A stretch of 64,000 nucleotides of DNA from Sabethes cyaneus (lineage: Eukaryota > Arthropoda > Insecta > Diptera > Culicidae), in NCBI RefSeq assembly GCF_943734655.1, contig NC_071354.1, positions 47,360,044 through 47,424,043 on the forward strand, in the 5' to 3' direction. Below, in pieces: positions 31,251 to 42,866 of the stretch. Each line of letters opens with the position of its first letter. Positions within the stretch are counted from its first letter, which is position 1. The position numbers and the translations under genes are program-made. The notes below the pieces were generated by a model. It saw only the letters and a list, made by a program, of their open reading frames with translations. It was not told where the DNA came from and did no database searches.

Positions 31251-31754
31251 TGATTGGAAGGCTGAGAAAAAATACTACAAGAAACATCAAACAATTTTGA
31301 TATGTATTGACTAAATGAAACAATTAAAGAAGGGTCATGCCTTGAAGACGATTTTCCGATCGATTACTGTGAAAATATTGAAAATCAATAAGGAAATAAT
31401 TGAGCTATTAGCACTCAAAACTTTTTGTAGAGTTCGCTTTTTTAGATTGTTTTGAATAACACCCTACCTTTGCTTATTTCTTGCAAACCGATATTTGCGG
31501 AACGCACAAAAGTCGTTCATCACACATTTTAAAACGAATTTTCAGCGGTTTACAGTCATATAAATTGGTTTACGTGTAGATCTAGAAAATTTGATTGAAT
31601 GTACCATTAATCGAAAAATGAAGCGCATCTTAACTGCTGTAGAATTTAACGTAATTTTTCGCATAGAAGTTTTGATTTTCCTTTTGTCGAAGCTCCATTT
31701 CAGAACCACTCAATAGAGCACTTTATTGGTCACGTTTGGCGTAAGAGCCCCAGT

Positions 31755-32012
31755 TTTTTTTAAGCACGCATCAAAAAAAAATATAAGCTTTTCGTTTACT
31801 CAATAAGCATAAGCATAAGCATAAGCATAAGCATAAGCATAGGATACCACCCGTGTGCTGCTACTCCGTTATTGACCAGGACCGATGATAAGCTTTTCGT
31901 TTACTCAATAACGATAAAGCACAGAAATGCAGTGCAGAATACAGCATACACCCGGGCAACATTACAATAGATCAATAATGTTGTGGTCAAAGTGATAAGC
32001 CCATACAAAAAA
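31755..32012 (+). mobile_element. SINE-like insertion with 12-bp target duplication and (AAGCAT)n core
   Basis: AAGAGCCCCAGT flanks the block on both sides (31743-31754 and 32013-32024). The block has an A-rich right end (ACAAAAAAAA), about six AAGCAT units near 31803-31840, and two direct copies of ATAAGCTTTTCGTTTACTCA (about 31783 and 31890). A-rich 3' end and 12-bp duplication point to target-primed reverse transcription. No tRNA-like head is obvious. Confidence 0.6.
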
Positions 32013-32024
32013 AAGAGCCCCAGT

Positions 32025-33847
32025 GTTTGTAAAGTCGGAGCAAATAGAACGGCACTTAAATGCAGGTGCGATGCGAACCTAACCTGTTCAACTAGTGAGT
32101 CATATTTACCTCACTCAATCGGATGTTGTTTTCTGTTTTAAACCAATAACAGATATTTAATGATACATTTGAACTACACAAGTCATTTCGAAGGCACAAT
32201 CGAAATAAAATACTAAACGTGCCAGTTATCAATCATGTAGAACAACATAAACAACAAATAAAGCCAGTAGATGAAGCGGTTCATAGCCGACGATGACAAC
32301 GACTGACGACGGCACCGATCAAGTCACGATCCTCACGGTTGTCCGAGTGCCGAAGCAATCGATGACTGTTTTATTTTAATTTAATTTGTTCATCCACTTA
32401 AAACATTTCGTCACACGAGGGACTTGCACTGAAGAGGCAAGGATGGCGATGGCCGGTTTTTTTAATTGGCACGCGTAAGACGGGCATCTTCTCCAGCACC
32501 ATCGTCATGGCTGGGGCTCTGCATTGCGAATAGTTATTTCCCTACGGGAACGGGTGCAGTACGGCTCCGCTTTTGCTCGTATGTCGTTTAATTGGAAGAC
32601 ACTATCGCTGGATGAAGTTGCAGTTGTTTGCAATGTAAGTTATTGGATAGCTTCTTGCCGGCATTCGGCATTCAACCCTGCTGCACGCCCGTGGGAGTTA
32701 GTTCTGCTCGCGGAAGTTGAATGTGCAATCGACTGCCGCGTCGTGCAGCTTCTAGAACCAATTTGGTACAATGTGACACAGCGGCTTATCGCTGGAGTAT
32801 CATCAGCAGCGGTGGCATTGCTGTGAGGACAAAAACTGCATACGGAACAAGTCCTCCCACGGTCAAATATCTCTTCAGAGGGGAAACCTCGCGCGGGTTC
32901 AGCATTGAAATTCTCAGGCCACAGCCGCTGCTGGAATGTGCGTAATTGAACCAACCCATAGGTTGCCGAGTGCCAATAATAATGGGTGAAAACACAAAAG
33001 ATGCCCATAACCTTCGGCGATGGTCTCGCGCCTTTTTCTGACCAAAGCTGCGCGTTTCGAAATAACCATTGGGGACGCGAACGCACCACGGCACCACTCG
33101 GAGGTACCACAATTAGCATACAATCCATGGCGTGCCACATGATGCGATGATGCTGGGGATGGCACTGAAAGATACCGCAAGCACCGAACATGGCACTTCG
33201 AAAAACTAGACAGTAGAACCTGCCGGCTTGACCTTTACGGTGATGCGATAATTTCAGAAGCTATTTCGGATTGGACACGTACCTGCCTGCCTGCCTGCCT
33301 GCCCGCGCTAGTCAGCCAGTGCTTCAACTCGAGAAGCAACGCCTGAAGACCACTTATCCGCAACAAGTTATGCCTTGTAATTTACTCGCTCTTGTCTCTT
33401 CGTCGGACGAAGCGAAACAATTACCTCCAATTGATTCAATCCTAAGTAATCAAAGCAATAGCCATAAAATCAGATTATCAAAGCACATTTCTTAACCACC
33501 CACTTTACATTGAAAAATAAATTTGCCAATTTTCGCCACTTATTCCGACCAGGTACCTGTACCAGTATTGGCGTGGCGCTGCTGCGCTGGCCGAGTACCT
33601 GAAGCACTCTTGACGACCTCCATCGGCATTGATTTTGGATTTGGGTTTATTGTTCCCTTCGTCCGCCCCCGGTATCGTAATTGATCTCGTTGCCAATCGG
33701 ATCGAAAAACAACAGTACCTGCAATGTGGAAAACACTGAAGATGAAGACTAAAAACATTCCATCACAAGTGAGCATAGATTCTCAAGTATAGATGCACTT
33801 GCGCACAGAAAGTAAATCAGTGGACCACGAAAAGTGTTTTGTGTATA
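32025..33847. other. low-repeat, GC-richer DNA without a recognisable gene
   Basis: The longest frame here is 183 codons on minus (32640-33191). It matches nothing recognised, and four other frames over the same bases are also open, so the sequence is simply stop-poor. A CCTG repeat lies at about 33283-33304. There may be a host exon or regulatory element in this island, but no start, splice site or domain can be defended. Confidence 0.35.
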
Positions 33848-35244
33848 AGGTAATTGATCTTGAATGGACCTATTTAGCGCTTTTTAACACCACCACTCGC
33901 ACTCCTGCTCAATTTACTCGTCATTTATAAATAATATGTGGTGATGTTACTATTTGTTGGAAAGTACCACCTTTTTTCTACATTATCAGTACTTTAAAAA
34001 TGTATAATTGATGAAACTTTTATTAAATATATCGTTTTTTGCCAAAGCCTTTTTTTGATCTTGAATGGACCCAACATGATCTTGAATTGGACCTATTTTT
34101 GATTTTGAAATGGACCTAAATTAGGATTGTCATAGTTTCTTCCATGTAAATGAACAAAATAATAACAAAATTTTTTTTTTAATAGTACAACTATACTACT
34201 GTTATTTATTAATAGGACACAAGGTTGAACAGCTTTTACCTTTCTTATACTCTGTTAGAAAGGTATGAAAGTCGGTTGAAAAATTTGAAATCGGTCACAG
34301 TCGCCGAGGGTCATGTTTTTATGTCAGCCCAACAATTGAACAATGTTTCAATGACTTGATATGTGTTGTGTATGTATCTGTGTGTGACATTTGTATATTG
34401 GAAATTTATTATTACCTGTTGTTCAGATATGGTTGAAACGATTTCCACGTCTTAAAAAAATTATCTCGCCTATTAGTCTCAAAAATTTAAACCATTCTTT
34501 AAAAATATGTCATATAACTTGTATTAAACGTAATTGATCAAGTATAGCGGGGTTCGAGTTTTTGTTTAGTGACTACATATTTCGAAAGGTAAGATTTTAA
34601 CTGACGTAGGACTACGTCTTTTTGCAAAGTATCTAAAGATTTGCGACAGCCCCTGTCGAACATTTTGAATATAAAACCGTTGCAATAGTGAAAATTTGGT
34701 TAATTAGTGGTAATTATTCAATTTTTGACACATTTATATGCAATTTTTTCAGTTAAAAAATGGTCTAGATTTTGCCACGGTTTCGATTTTGACAACATAG
34801 TCGACACACATTTGTTGTCAAATTCGAAATCATACTGTAAATGGTGCTTGAAAAAATTAGACTTGTTAATTCTACTAGGTTTAAAGGTAAGGTTAGATAC
34901 TAGGTTTTAATTTTAAATGATAGTCGATGAAGAACTGTACCAGATAGAAAATAGGAAGTTTCAAAAATGAATATTTTAGATCTCAGGGTCACTCAATTTC
35001 GGTGGACAAGGAGGTATTAATTTTGTCACAAGTCAGAGGAGAGAGGTGCTTAAAGAAAACTTTGCATCCCTCAAGAAAAAAATCAGAGGGGTTGTGTGTA
35101 AGATACGACCACGGATGACATAGTACAACGTTAGTCCGGTTGCATGATTTTGAATATTTTACTAAACTGATTTTTAATCTATCTGTCAATAGACCAAAAG
35201 GTGATGTGAAGTCAACCTGCTTACTTATCGACGGAATATAAATA

Positions 35245-35425
35245 TTTTTTAAGTTTTTGTCGACCCCCCCCCCTCCCCCTTTGGAAATTGGCTTGAAAAA
35301 TCGGGGGGCTAAAAAAAAATTTGTAGGATATGAGTATAAAATCAATTAATTGTCCGTGGGCTCTGCAGCCTGAAAAACTCGAAAAATGAGTGTACTTAAC
35401 ACTTCTAGCACGAAACAGAAATGGA
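35245..35425. repeat. dispersed repeat, second copy of 12236-12440
   Basis: Shares the AGTTTTTGTCGACC start, a long C run, AAATTGGCTTGAAAAATCGG, a G run and TAACACTTCTAGCACGAAAC with the earlier copy, in the same orientation. It lies inside the 4.3-kb foldback. Confidence 0.45.
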
Positions 35426-36573
35426 AATTCGAATTTTGAGTTTCCGAAAATCGTCCAAAAAGATTCTCTCGTTTTTGTCTTCTTTTCGTACATTTTTGCA
35501 TGGAAAATAATAACGTATATATTAAAAGCAAGAACAGATTTGGTTTTCACGCTTAAACTTTAAATAAAAATGCTTAAAACACATGTTTTTTGCTCTATTA
35601 AAAATTCACTTTGTTCCCCCTCCCCCTTCAGTGGCCCAACACCGGAAGGACAAAAACTTTATAAAATATTTGTAATGGCCTAATTTCACTTTATTCTCAG
35701 CCTCATAATTATTTTAACTAAACTATTTAGAAAATTATCAAATACAATATTATTTTTTTAGGCATATCCAGTTCGAAAACGGTCCAGATATTGATCCAAA
35801 TTTTATATTTTTTGCACCATATCATTATCCAGGCCTTTACCTAATTTCTAAATCCTCCATTGACGCACAGATGATTTTATTTCCAAACCGGGTAATTTTG
35901 TAGGACGGTTGGGCACAAAGTTTCACGAGGGTGAGGTAGTTGGCGTTCTTAACCATCAGAAGTGGCTGCTTCTTTTTACTCAGACGAGTCTGATTTTGTG
36001 ACTACAGGATCCGGTTGAATTTTATTGGCCTTAGGGTTTTCGGTCAGCGCGCTAAAGGTGTTTTGAAGCTTTGGCATATGCTTGATTAACGTGTTTAAAC
36101 AATTTCTCATCTGAGTTTTGTCAAAACTTAAACTTACATCAAAAATTTTTGCTGTATTTATATGGAAAATACAGGACGTTATTTGTTCATGAAAAAAAAT
36201 TTTGATTCCAACCACTTTAAATAGAATTTGGAATATTAGCTTCGTAACTCAATTTGAAGTTCCAATATTAGGGTTTCCTATATAATAAAGCTATATATAA
36301 ATCTTCGGAATTGTATTCTCAAATAACTTGTTTCATTCTTCTGTGCATTACTTTTAATGATACAAGAATTGTCCCGTTTAGCATAATTTGGGAATTTTTT
36401 TACATAGGGCGAACAAATTGGGAAAATTTTACTCTACTTATATAGATTACTTATATAGTTATCTATATAACACTTTTGCTTCGTGCTAAAACAAATACCT
36501 AAAATCCAATTGAAAAATTTAAGTGTATTGGTTTTCTTCTAAATGCAAATGATGAAAAAATAGCTCTTTTTTA

Positions 36574-37297
36574 AGGGGCATAGTACCTTTTACACCATAT
36601 TTTTTGCCTAATTTCAAATATTTTTTTCTCGATAACGCGAAAGACAAATTGAATCGGGTTTTTTGCATTCGAAACATTGCATTTTATACTAATATTTGCA
36701 ATTTTGTTTTCATAAGGGAACCTCTTCCCATTGCCCCTACGGCTTGAAGATAGTCGTTCAAAAAAAAACATGAATGGCGATACCATGGATTGGCGCTGGG
36801 GGGCTTATCGAATTGAAAAATTCCAAAACGACATGAAAGTACATTAAATTATCTCGTGTGTGATCCATCCTTTGTTAGAATTCGAACACATAGCAAATGG
36901 CGGACATTGAAACATAAAAGTATGGTTTTTAAGTGAAAAAATTGACTTTAAACATTTCTAAAAAATACAAAAATTACAATATCAAGAAAAGGATGGGTCA
37001 AACACTAGATAATTTTGTTGGCTTTCAAACAAAAAAAGAATTATGAGAATTGCGCTTGAGCCGTTCTTGAGATATTTATAATACCGACTTTCAAAACCTG
37101 GTTTCGAGAAAAACGGCGTTGAAGTTTTTACTCGTTGTTTAATCGCTCCAGACTTGCGCGGTACAAATAGCTGTAAATTTGTCAATTTTTGGAATTCATG
37201 CAAATGACTTCAAACACATATGGTCAAAATGTTAATCTTTCGAAATAATCAATAAAAAATTTAGGTTTTAAAAAATTGAAAGGGTACTATGCCCCCT
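36574..37297. mobile_element. TIR element AGGGGCATAGTACC, TA target duplication
   Basis: The left end AGGGGCATAGTACCTTT and right end AAAGGGTACTATGCCCCCT are inverted, with TA directly outside each end (36572-36573 and 37298-37299). A 724-bp length and TA target fit a Tc1/mariner-type or similar MITE. The ORFs inside are short and not transposase-like. It is nested in the 33848-38151 element. Confidence 0.6.
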
Positions 37298-38151
37298 TAG
37301 CAGAAGGCAGTTAGTATCCCTCTTATCTTTTGATCCATCTTATCTTTTAATCAATGATGGTTAAAATTTTTGTACAATACTGAGAATAAATTAAGTTTAT
37401 ATTATTTTAAGCATAAAATGACATATGTTAACTAACTAATTAGGAAGACTTTTTAGTTTCAAAACTAGAGGGTACAATGTACAAACACTATGAAGCAACT
37501 ACGAAAAAGGATGAGTGATAGTTAGTTTTATCAATATAATTAAGTTTTTATTTAGGCTATAAATCAAGCCTACTTTCAATATCCCGTGCTTATAGATTAA
37601 TTATAAACGGAGATACTATAGTGACAACAAGCAGTTTTATGGAATATACAACGGCGTGTTCGTTAGTGGTAGGCAATGATAGCTACCGCCAGTGATGTCT
37701 CGGAGCGCAAAACTAGGTCCATTCTAAAATCAATACTAGGTCCATTCAAGATCAAAAAAGGGGGTTAACATTTTTAAGGAATTTGAAAATTTTACTGGTT
37801 TTACTGAACTTTTAAATACCTAAATTGAAATTACACATATTTTAGCATCATTTTAAGAGTATTGTTTTATTTCAAACCAGAAGGGTTCCGGGTAGTAACA
37901 GTTTGAAAATACTCTATGATGACTACCAAAACGCTGAAAAACAGCTACTTTTAAATACGCGGCAATAAAGTAGTTTTGGCTATAATTTTAATTTAATTTT
38001 AGTATATTTACGTTCAGAAATAATTAAAGATAAATATAAAAGCTAAATACAGTACAAAGACTTGATAATTATATCCTAAAATTCTTATTTAAAAATAGGT
38101 CCATTCAAGATCAGAATTCGACTAGGTCCATTTCAAAATCATTTACCCTAA

Positions 38152-39240
38152 GTAAGTAATACAAGATCATCATCGTACTCGAGATGGAACGCACTATGCT
38201 GTGTGCGCTCGTCAGGGGGGTGGTAATGCGAACCGTTTTGCATTCCATATCTGTTTCTTTTGTCCGACCTCATCTGCATCCTCAAACTCATCGATAAAAC
38301 ATCATTGCATCAAACGAGAAGTGTGTTTCTGTGCTTTTTTCCTTTCCATCTCTTGGTCGTCGGGCGTCGGACACGGGGAGATGCTGTAGTAGGAAAATCG
38401 GACTTCAAAACAGGCGGCAAGTAAGCATGCAAGCAAGCAAAAGCAGGTCAATTATGTACCAGGCATGTTGGTCGGTCGGTGCAGCATTATTATGCAATGC
38501 ACGAGATTTGCACTGCCTCTGCGCGCCTCATTAGAGTGTGATAATGATCGACAATTTTGCCGATTGAATTATATGTTTACTGATCGCTAGAAGCCTTTTT
38601 GGGATGGAATTGGCGGCCGGTTGGTCACGTTAGTGCGGTTCCAAACCATGGGAAATCATCTTTTGTTTTGTACACACCGATCCCCGCTCCGTTTGTCTAC
38701 AATATTCCGCCGAGGCAGCAATTCAGCAACGTTATACAATTAAAGTAATATTCGAAAGGGTTAAAAGTGCCGTTTTTATTGATTTGATTGGCTATATTGA
38801 TGGAATTCCCATTTTCATAACGGGGTGGAAATTTATTTTTTATCCTTTCGTTTATTTGTCATGGTATTTGTGGCATAACACTACCGGAGCCGATTTCCAT
38901 TTCCTTATTTTATTCAATTTTATTTTCGTGCTAAAGGCAACAAACAGAGGAGATGCGGTAGGGCCATAATTACGAGCTCTATCATATTTTATTGATGGGT
39001 CGTTGCATACAAAATTCATCAATCAATAAAATGAAATAATGTATGAAACAAATATATGAAAATGAATACGAAAAAATCCGCATTGCTTAACCTTCTAGCA
39101 TTGGTTTAACGACTTTTGCACAGTGTTTTCCACCGCCGTGGAAATTGTTGTGAAGTTTTTTCATATAATGTTTTTCATATCATATGCGGCACCGCATTGT
39201 CTGTTGCTGCCTCTTGTTGGTAAGCATTAAACGACAAAAC
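38152..39240. other. low-repeat DNA without a supported gene
   Basis: Mixed composition with short frames only. Features such as GGCGGCCGGTTGGTCACG near 38612 suggest unique host DNA. No exon or RNA gene could be supported. Confidence 0.3.
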
Positions 39241-40150
39241 CTGACTGAAGTTTTTGGAGCGTCTTAGTAGAATACGAAATCTGGAAATTAAATTAAAAAA
39301 AAACTTGTCCAATTTAATTCTACTATGCATATTTTATTCTTGACAGATACGTATTTCAGCTACGATTTGCAGCCTTCCCAAGAAACATTTATGCGCTGAT
39401 TAAACATTTTCGCAGTCATTATTATTCAGCCATAGCTGAATATGCATCGAAATTTTTTTTGTAAACAACTCTACAATACTTATTCAGCCGAAATTGGAGG
39501 ACTTATACAACCTATTTCGTTTGAAGCAGAAAAAACGCTTGTTAAGCAATTATATCGCCCTTTGTATAACCTCAGTGCGCCTTGTTTCCAGCTTTGCACA
39601 AATTGGTTATTTAAAAACGCGCAAAAGCCTCTACTAAGCTCCATTACAGCTTCTAAAGCAGCTATTAGCAAGCCCGAAGCTTATAAAATCACCAGATTTA
39701 GTTGTTTAAGAACTGAAAAAAGGTTCTTATTTCGAAAACTAAAACATAGTTCAGCCACAGGATGAATAAATTCAGCTATAAAAGTGACTTGGGTATCTAC
39801 TTTCAAAGCTGCAAAGGAGCTTAATAGAGGCTTTTGGGTGCTTTAAATAACTAATTTGCACAATGCTGTCAATTCTATTTTTAGAATGAGAAATAGTTTC
39901 GCAATGCTTTTTCAGTCGCTTAATCAACGTCTCATCAACCTTTATGCAGCCGAAAAATAATCTATTTTTAAATTTCAAAAGAATAGAACGCGTCACTCGT
40001 GTATTTTGCTGTGGTGTAGTGTGGCGTACCCAATAAAAAAGTTTGTTGGGTGATGAACCCTGCAAGTCGTAGGCGAAATACGTATTCGTCACGAATTATA
40101 AATAGTAGAATTTGATTGGAAAGTTTTCTTTTTTATTTTATTGTCAGAAG
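39241..40150. other. AT-rich repeat-derived DNA, no gene
   Basis: At 39245-39370, GAGCGTCTTAGTAGAATACG and ACAGATACGTATTTCAGC are phrases that look like ends of common mosquito retro-repeats. The first recurs in inverse at 15375-15405. From 39400 to 40100 the word TTCAGC with A/T-rich spacers recurs (ATTCAGCCATAGCTGAATA is a palindrome near 39424-39442). Open frames at 39442-39765 and 39772-40092 have no recognisable domain. Confidence 0.35.
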
Positions 40151-40289
40151 ATGGCGGTTTAATTCCCGAAAGATAACGACAGCCATTTTTAATTAGCTTG
40201 CATATACGAATTCAAGTTATTCGAAATTAAAAATATAGCATACAGCGCCATAGCAAAATAAATGTGACGTCTGCAAGTGTCTGCCGGTG

Positions 40290-41156
40290 ACCCACCAGTC
40301 GGTAGGGCAGGCATTACGGAGAACAGCCCCCTTGCAGAAATTTATTCGTTTCACCAGATTTACCGACTACGAGTTAGTTTTCCTTAGTCCTCACACTAGA
40401 TTAGAAAGTCGACTCTCTTTAGACTCAATCCATCGACTTGGTAGTCAGTCAATATTGGTTTTAAAGTACGGTGAAACGTTATGACTTCACACTTGGCAAT
40501 TCTGATCACGAGCCAGTTCCTCCGACACCAACCAACAAAATCATTTAGCAAAGCTTGCAAACGACGGCAATCTGCCATGTTTCGAACTTCTAACAATAGT
40601 TTCAGATCATCAACATATACCTATTTGCAGCCAGATGGTAGTAACAGAGTGACGTCGTTGAAGAACAGCATGAATAATAAGGGGCCCATGTTGCTTCCTT
40701 GTAGCACTCCTGAATTATTGATAAGCTTTGAAGACACACATGCTTGTGCAAAAGGTTTTTCAGCGAAGATATGAACTTAACCACTCAACGAATTGACAGA
40801 AAGCTCCAAGTCGCGAAATTTTACGCAGAAGTATTCCGCGATCAATACGGTCGAAGGCGGCTTTTAAATCAGTGTAGTGTAAATAAATGTGTTTTCTGCT
40901 CTATTTTCGAGATACACATTGAAGTAAACTCCAGTAAGTTAGTATAAACTGAGCGACCCGGATGACAGATTTGAATACCGGAAACATAAAAAACTGTTTC
41001 TGTATTTCTGGAAATTTTCCTTGTGCAAAAGACTTGTTGAAAATTAGACAGTGAATCTGCTAGCACATCAGCACATTTGTTAACAACGACAGCAGGAATT
41101 CCATCGGCACTCGCCGAGTCTAACCGCTTTAGTTTCTTTGCGTCGGCCAAAATCAT
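40290..41156 (-). pseudogene. decayed non-LTR retrotransposon reverse transcriptase
   Basis: Read on minus, successive frames give the parts of one reverse transcriptase in order. The fingers region LKRLDSASADGIPA appears near 41130-41090. The motif VLQGSNMGPLLF (a variant of VPQGSxLGPLLF) lies near 40700. Then a TAG stop comes just before YVDDLK, the active site, near 40620. After that come LQALLNDFVGWCRRNWL and a KCEVITFHR stretch at 40590-40480. The downstream frame breaks again. At least one stop and several frame changes make it dead. The motif style suggests the jockey or CR1 group. Confidence 0.7.
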
Positions 41157-41635
41157 GTCGGTGGTTTACACGTGAAAGGAGAGAATAGGGTGACCATCAA
41201 CAAGGAGAAGGTTCAAAAACGTTAAAAAGGTTCTTGGTCGATTCATAGGGATGATCGAAAAGAACATAGATTTACAAGCGGCTGGAGGACAATAGGAGGG
41301 GGAAGGCGGGAAGGTGACAATGGGTAGACACATTCAAGTGAAGAAGAAGGGTTTTATTTTTTGCATTTTAAGAATTTTCGCTACAATAACAGATTCACAA
41401 CTGGCTGTGAGACAATCAGCTAGTGCTGAATAACAGTTCGCCATCTCGGATTTTAAAATGGTGTCAAATCATGACTTTTGACCTCTTGTAGTCATTAATT
41501 CGAATAATTTGAGGTTGAAAATGAATATAACATTGGACATATACAATAGGTACTTGCATTTGAACAAATTTGAACTTCAAATTTCACTTCAGACCGGACA
41601 TGGACACGATATTAGACTGAAGGTTTACTTGAAAT
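41157..41635. other. no gene; diverged GGCTG-unit repeat and GGACTT-like words
   Basis: Two units with TACAAGCGGCTGGAGGACAA and CACAACTGGCTGTGAGACAA (about 41273 and 41396) match the TACAAGTGGCTG units in the loop of element A (4557, 4671 and 5528). Words like ACATTGGACAT and TTTGAACTTCAAATTTCAC near 41530-41590 recall the GAAATTGGACTT array. Confidence 0.4.
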
Positions 41636-41639
41636 GAAA

Positions 41640-42795
41640 AATAACATTTGTCGTCTTATTCTCTCACAAGTTTTACCTCTTGTGTTCCGCTTTTTCTCTT
41701 TTCCAGTCCCGTTTTCCACTTTTTGTCCCGTTTTTTCTCCTTTCTGTACCGTTGCCGTTGGTTGTTGCTCTCACTTTCCATCCAATTTCCCTCTTTCTCT
41801 CGTTTTCGTTTTTTTCTGTTCCACCGTTCCGTTTTTCTTCGTTTCTTTTTTATTTTTTTCTTATTTTCAGTCCTGTTGTTTTCTAGCTTTACACCCGATT
41901 TTTGTCATATTCTTTCTCGTGTTCAATCTTTTTTCTACTCTGTTTCCCTTTTTTACGGTTCCAGTTTTCGTTTTTTTAGCTCCTATTATCTCTTTTCCTT
42001 CTCTTTTTTACGTCTTCGTCTGTCCCGTTTTCATCTTTTGGATGCCCCGTTTTTGCTTTTTTCTGTCTTTTTATTCTATTTTCTGCACCCTTTTTTGGCT
42101 TCCCGGTTTTCCTTGTTTATCCCTCGTTGTTCGTCTTTTTCTCTCATGTTTTACCCTTTTTAGTCAGTTTTTCTTTTCCTTTTTCTCTCTCTCATTTTCC
42201 CGTTTTTGACATTTCAATTTGACATCTTTTTCCCATTTTTCACATTTCCCTCTCGTCATGCTTTTTTTCACTTGTTATTTTGCCTTGTTTTCTGTTCCGA
42301 ATTCCCTTTCTTGTTTTGTTTCCTCTCTTTTTTTCTTTTTATCGCTGATTTCTTTTCCCTTCTTTTCCTGTCCCGTTCAGTCCCAAATTAGCTCTGTTTT
42401 ACCGTTTTCAGGCCCACGTTTCTCCATGTTCTCGTTTTGTTATTTTCTATCCCGTTTCGACTTTTTTCTGTTTGTCAGTCCCGGACTTTTCGCTTTTTGC
42501 GCTTTTTAACTCTTTTCTATCTCGTTTATTGTACGTTTGTCGTTCGTTTTTTTGTGCGTCCGTTCAGCTATTTATCTTATGTCCTACTGTTCCTCCTTTT
42601 CAGTCACGTTTTGTTTTTCCTTCCTATTTTATTCTCCTCATTTAATTTTTTTTTCTGTCCAGGTTTACCTCTTGTTCTGCTCTTGTTTCTCCATTGTTTT
42701 CCTCCTTTTCTATCCCGTTTTTTCTCTTTTTTGCCCTGTTTTTATTCTCTTTTTATGTCCAGTTTGTCCTAGCTTTCTCCTAATTTTATCAACAT
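41640..42795. repeat. pyrimidine-rich CCCGTTTTTCTCTTT-word array
   Basis: Variants of TCCCGTTTTTTCTC, TTCCATCC and GTTTTTCTGTTCC run for 1.15 kb. Long F- and S-rich frames (up to 191 codons) arise from strand bias and overlap in several frames. An inverted counterpart occupies 59510-60930. In both loci it adjoins sequence of the GAAATTGGACTT type, so the two word arrays probably travel together as one repeat. Confidence 0.65.
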
Positions 42796-42866
42796 TTTCA
42801 TGAATATAAATTTACTAACATTTTCATAAGAAACTGTTTGCTCTACATTGTTTGTTTCATAAGATA

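Larger units (their letters stand above)
33848..38151. mobile_element. 4.3-kb foldback-like element with repeated TGAATGGACC subterminal words
   Basis: The left end AGGTAATTGATCTTGAATGG and the reverse complement of the right end (AGGGTAAATGATTTTGAAAT) are similar. Copies of GATCTTGAATGGACC recur inside the left end (about 33858, 34058 and 34078) and in inverse inside the right end (about 37718, 37733 and 38098). The interior is AT-rich and holds the nested TA-flanked element 36574-37297 and the repeat at 35245-35425, with no transposase frame. The multiple subterminal words suggest transposase binding sites. No target duplication is clear. Confidence 0.5.

Noticed and set aside
32640..33191. 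183-codon minus-strand frame as a host gene
   Set aside because: No domain recognised, and four other frames over the same bases are also open. The region is simply stop-poor.
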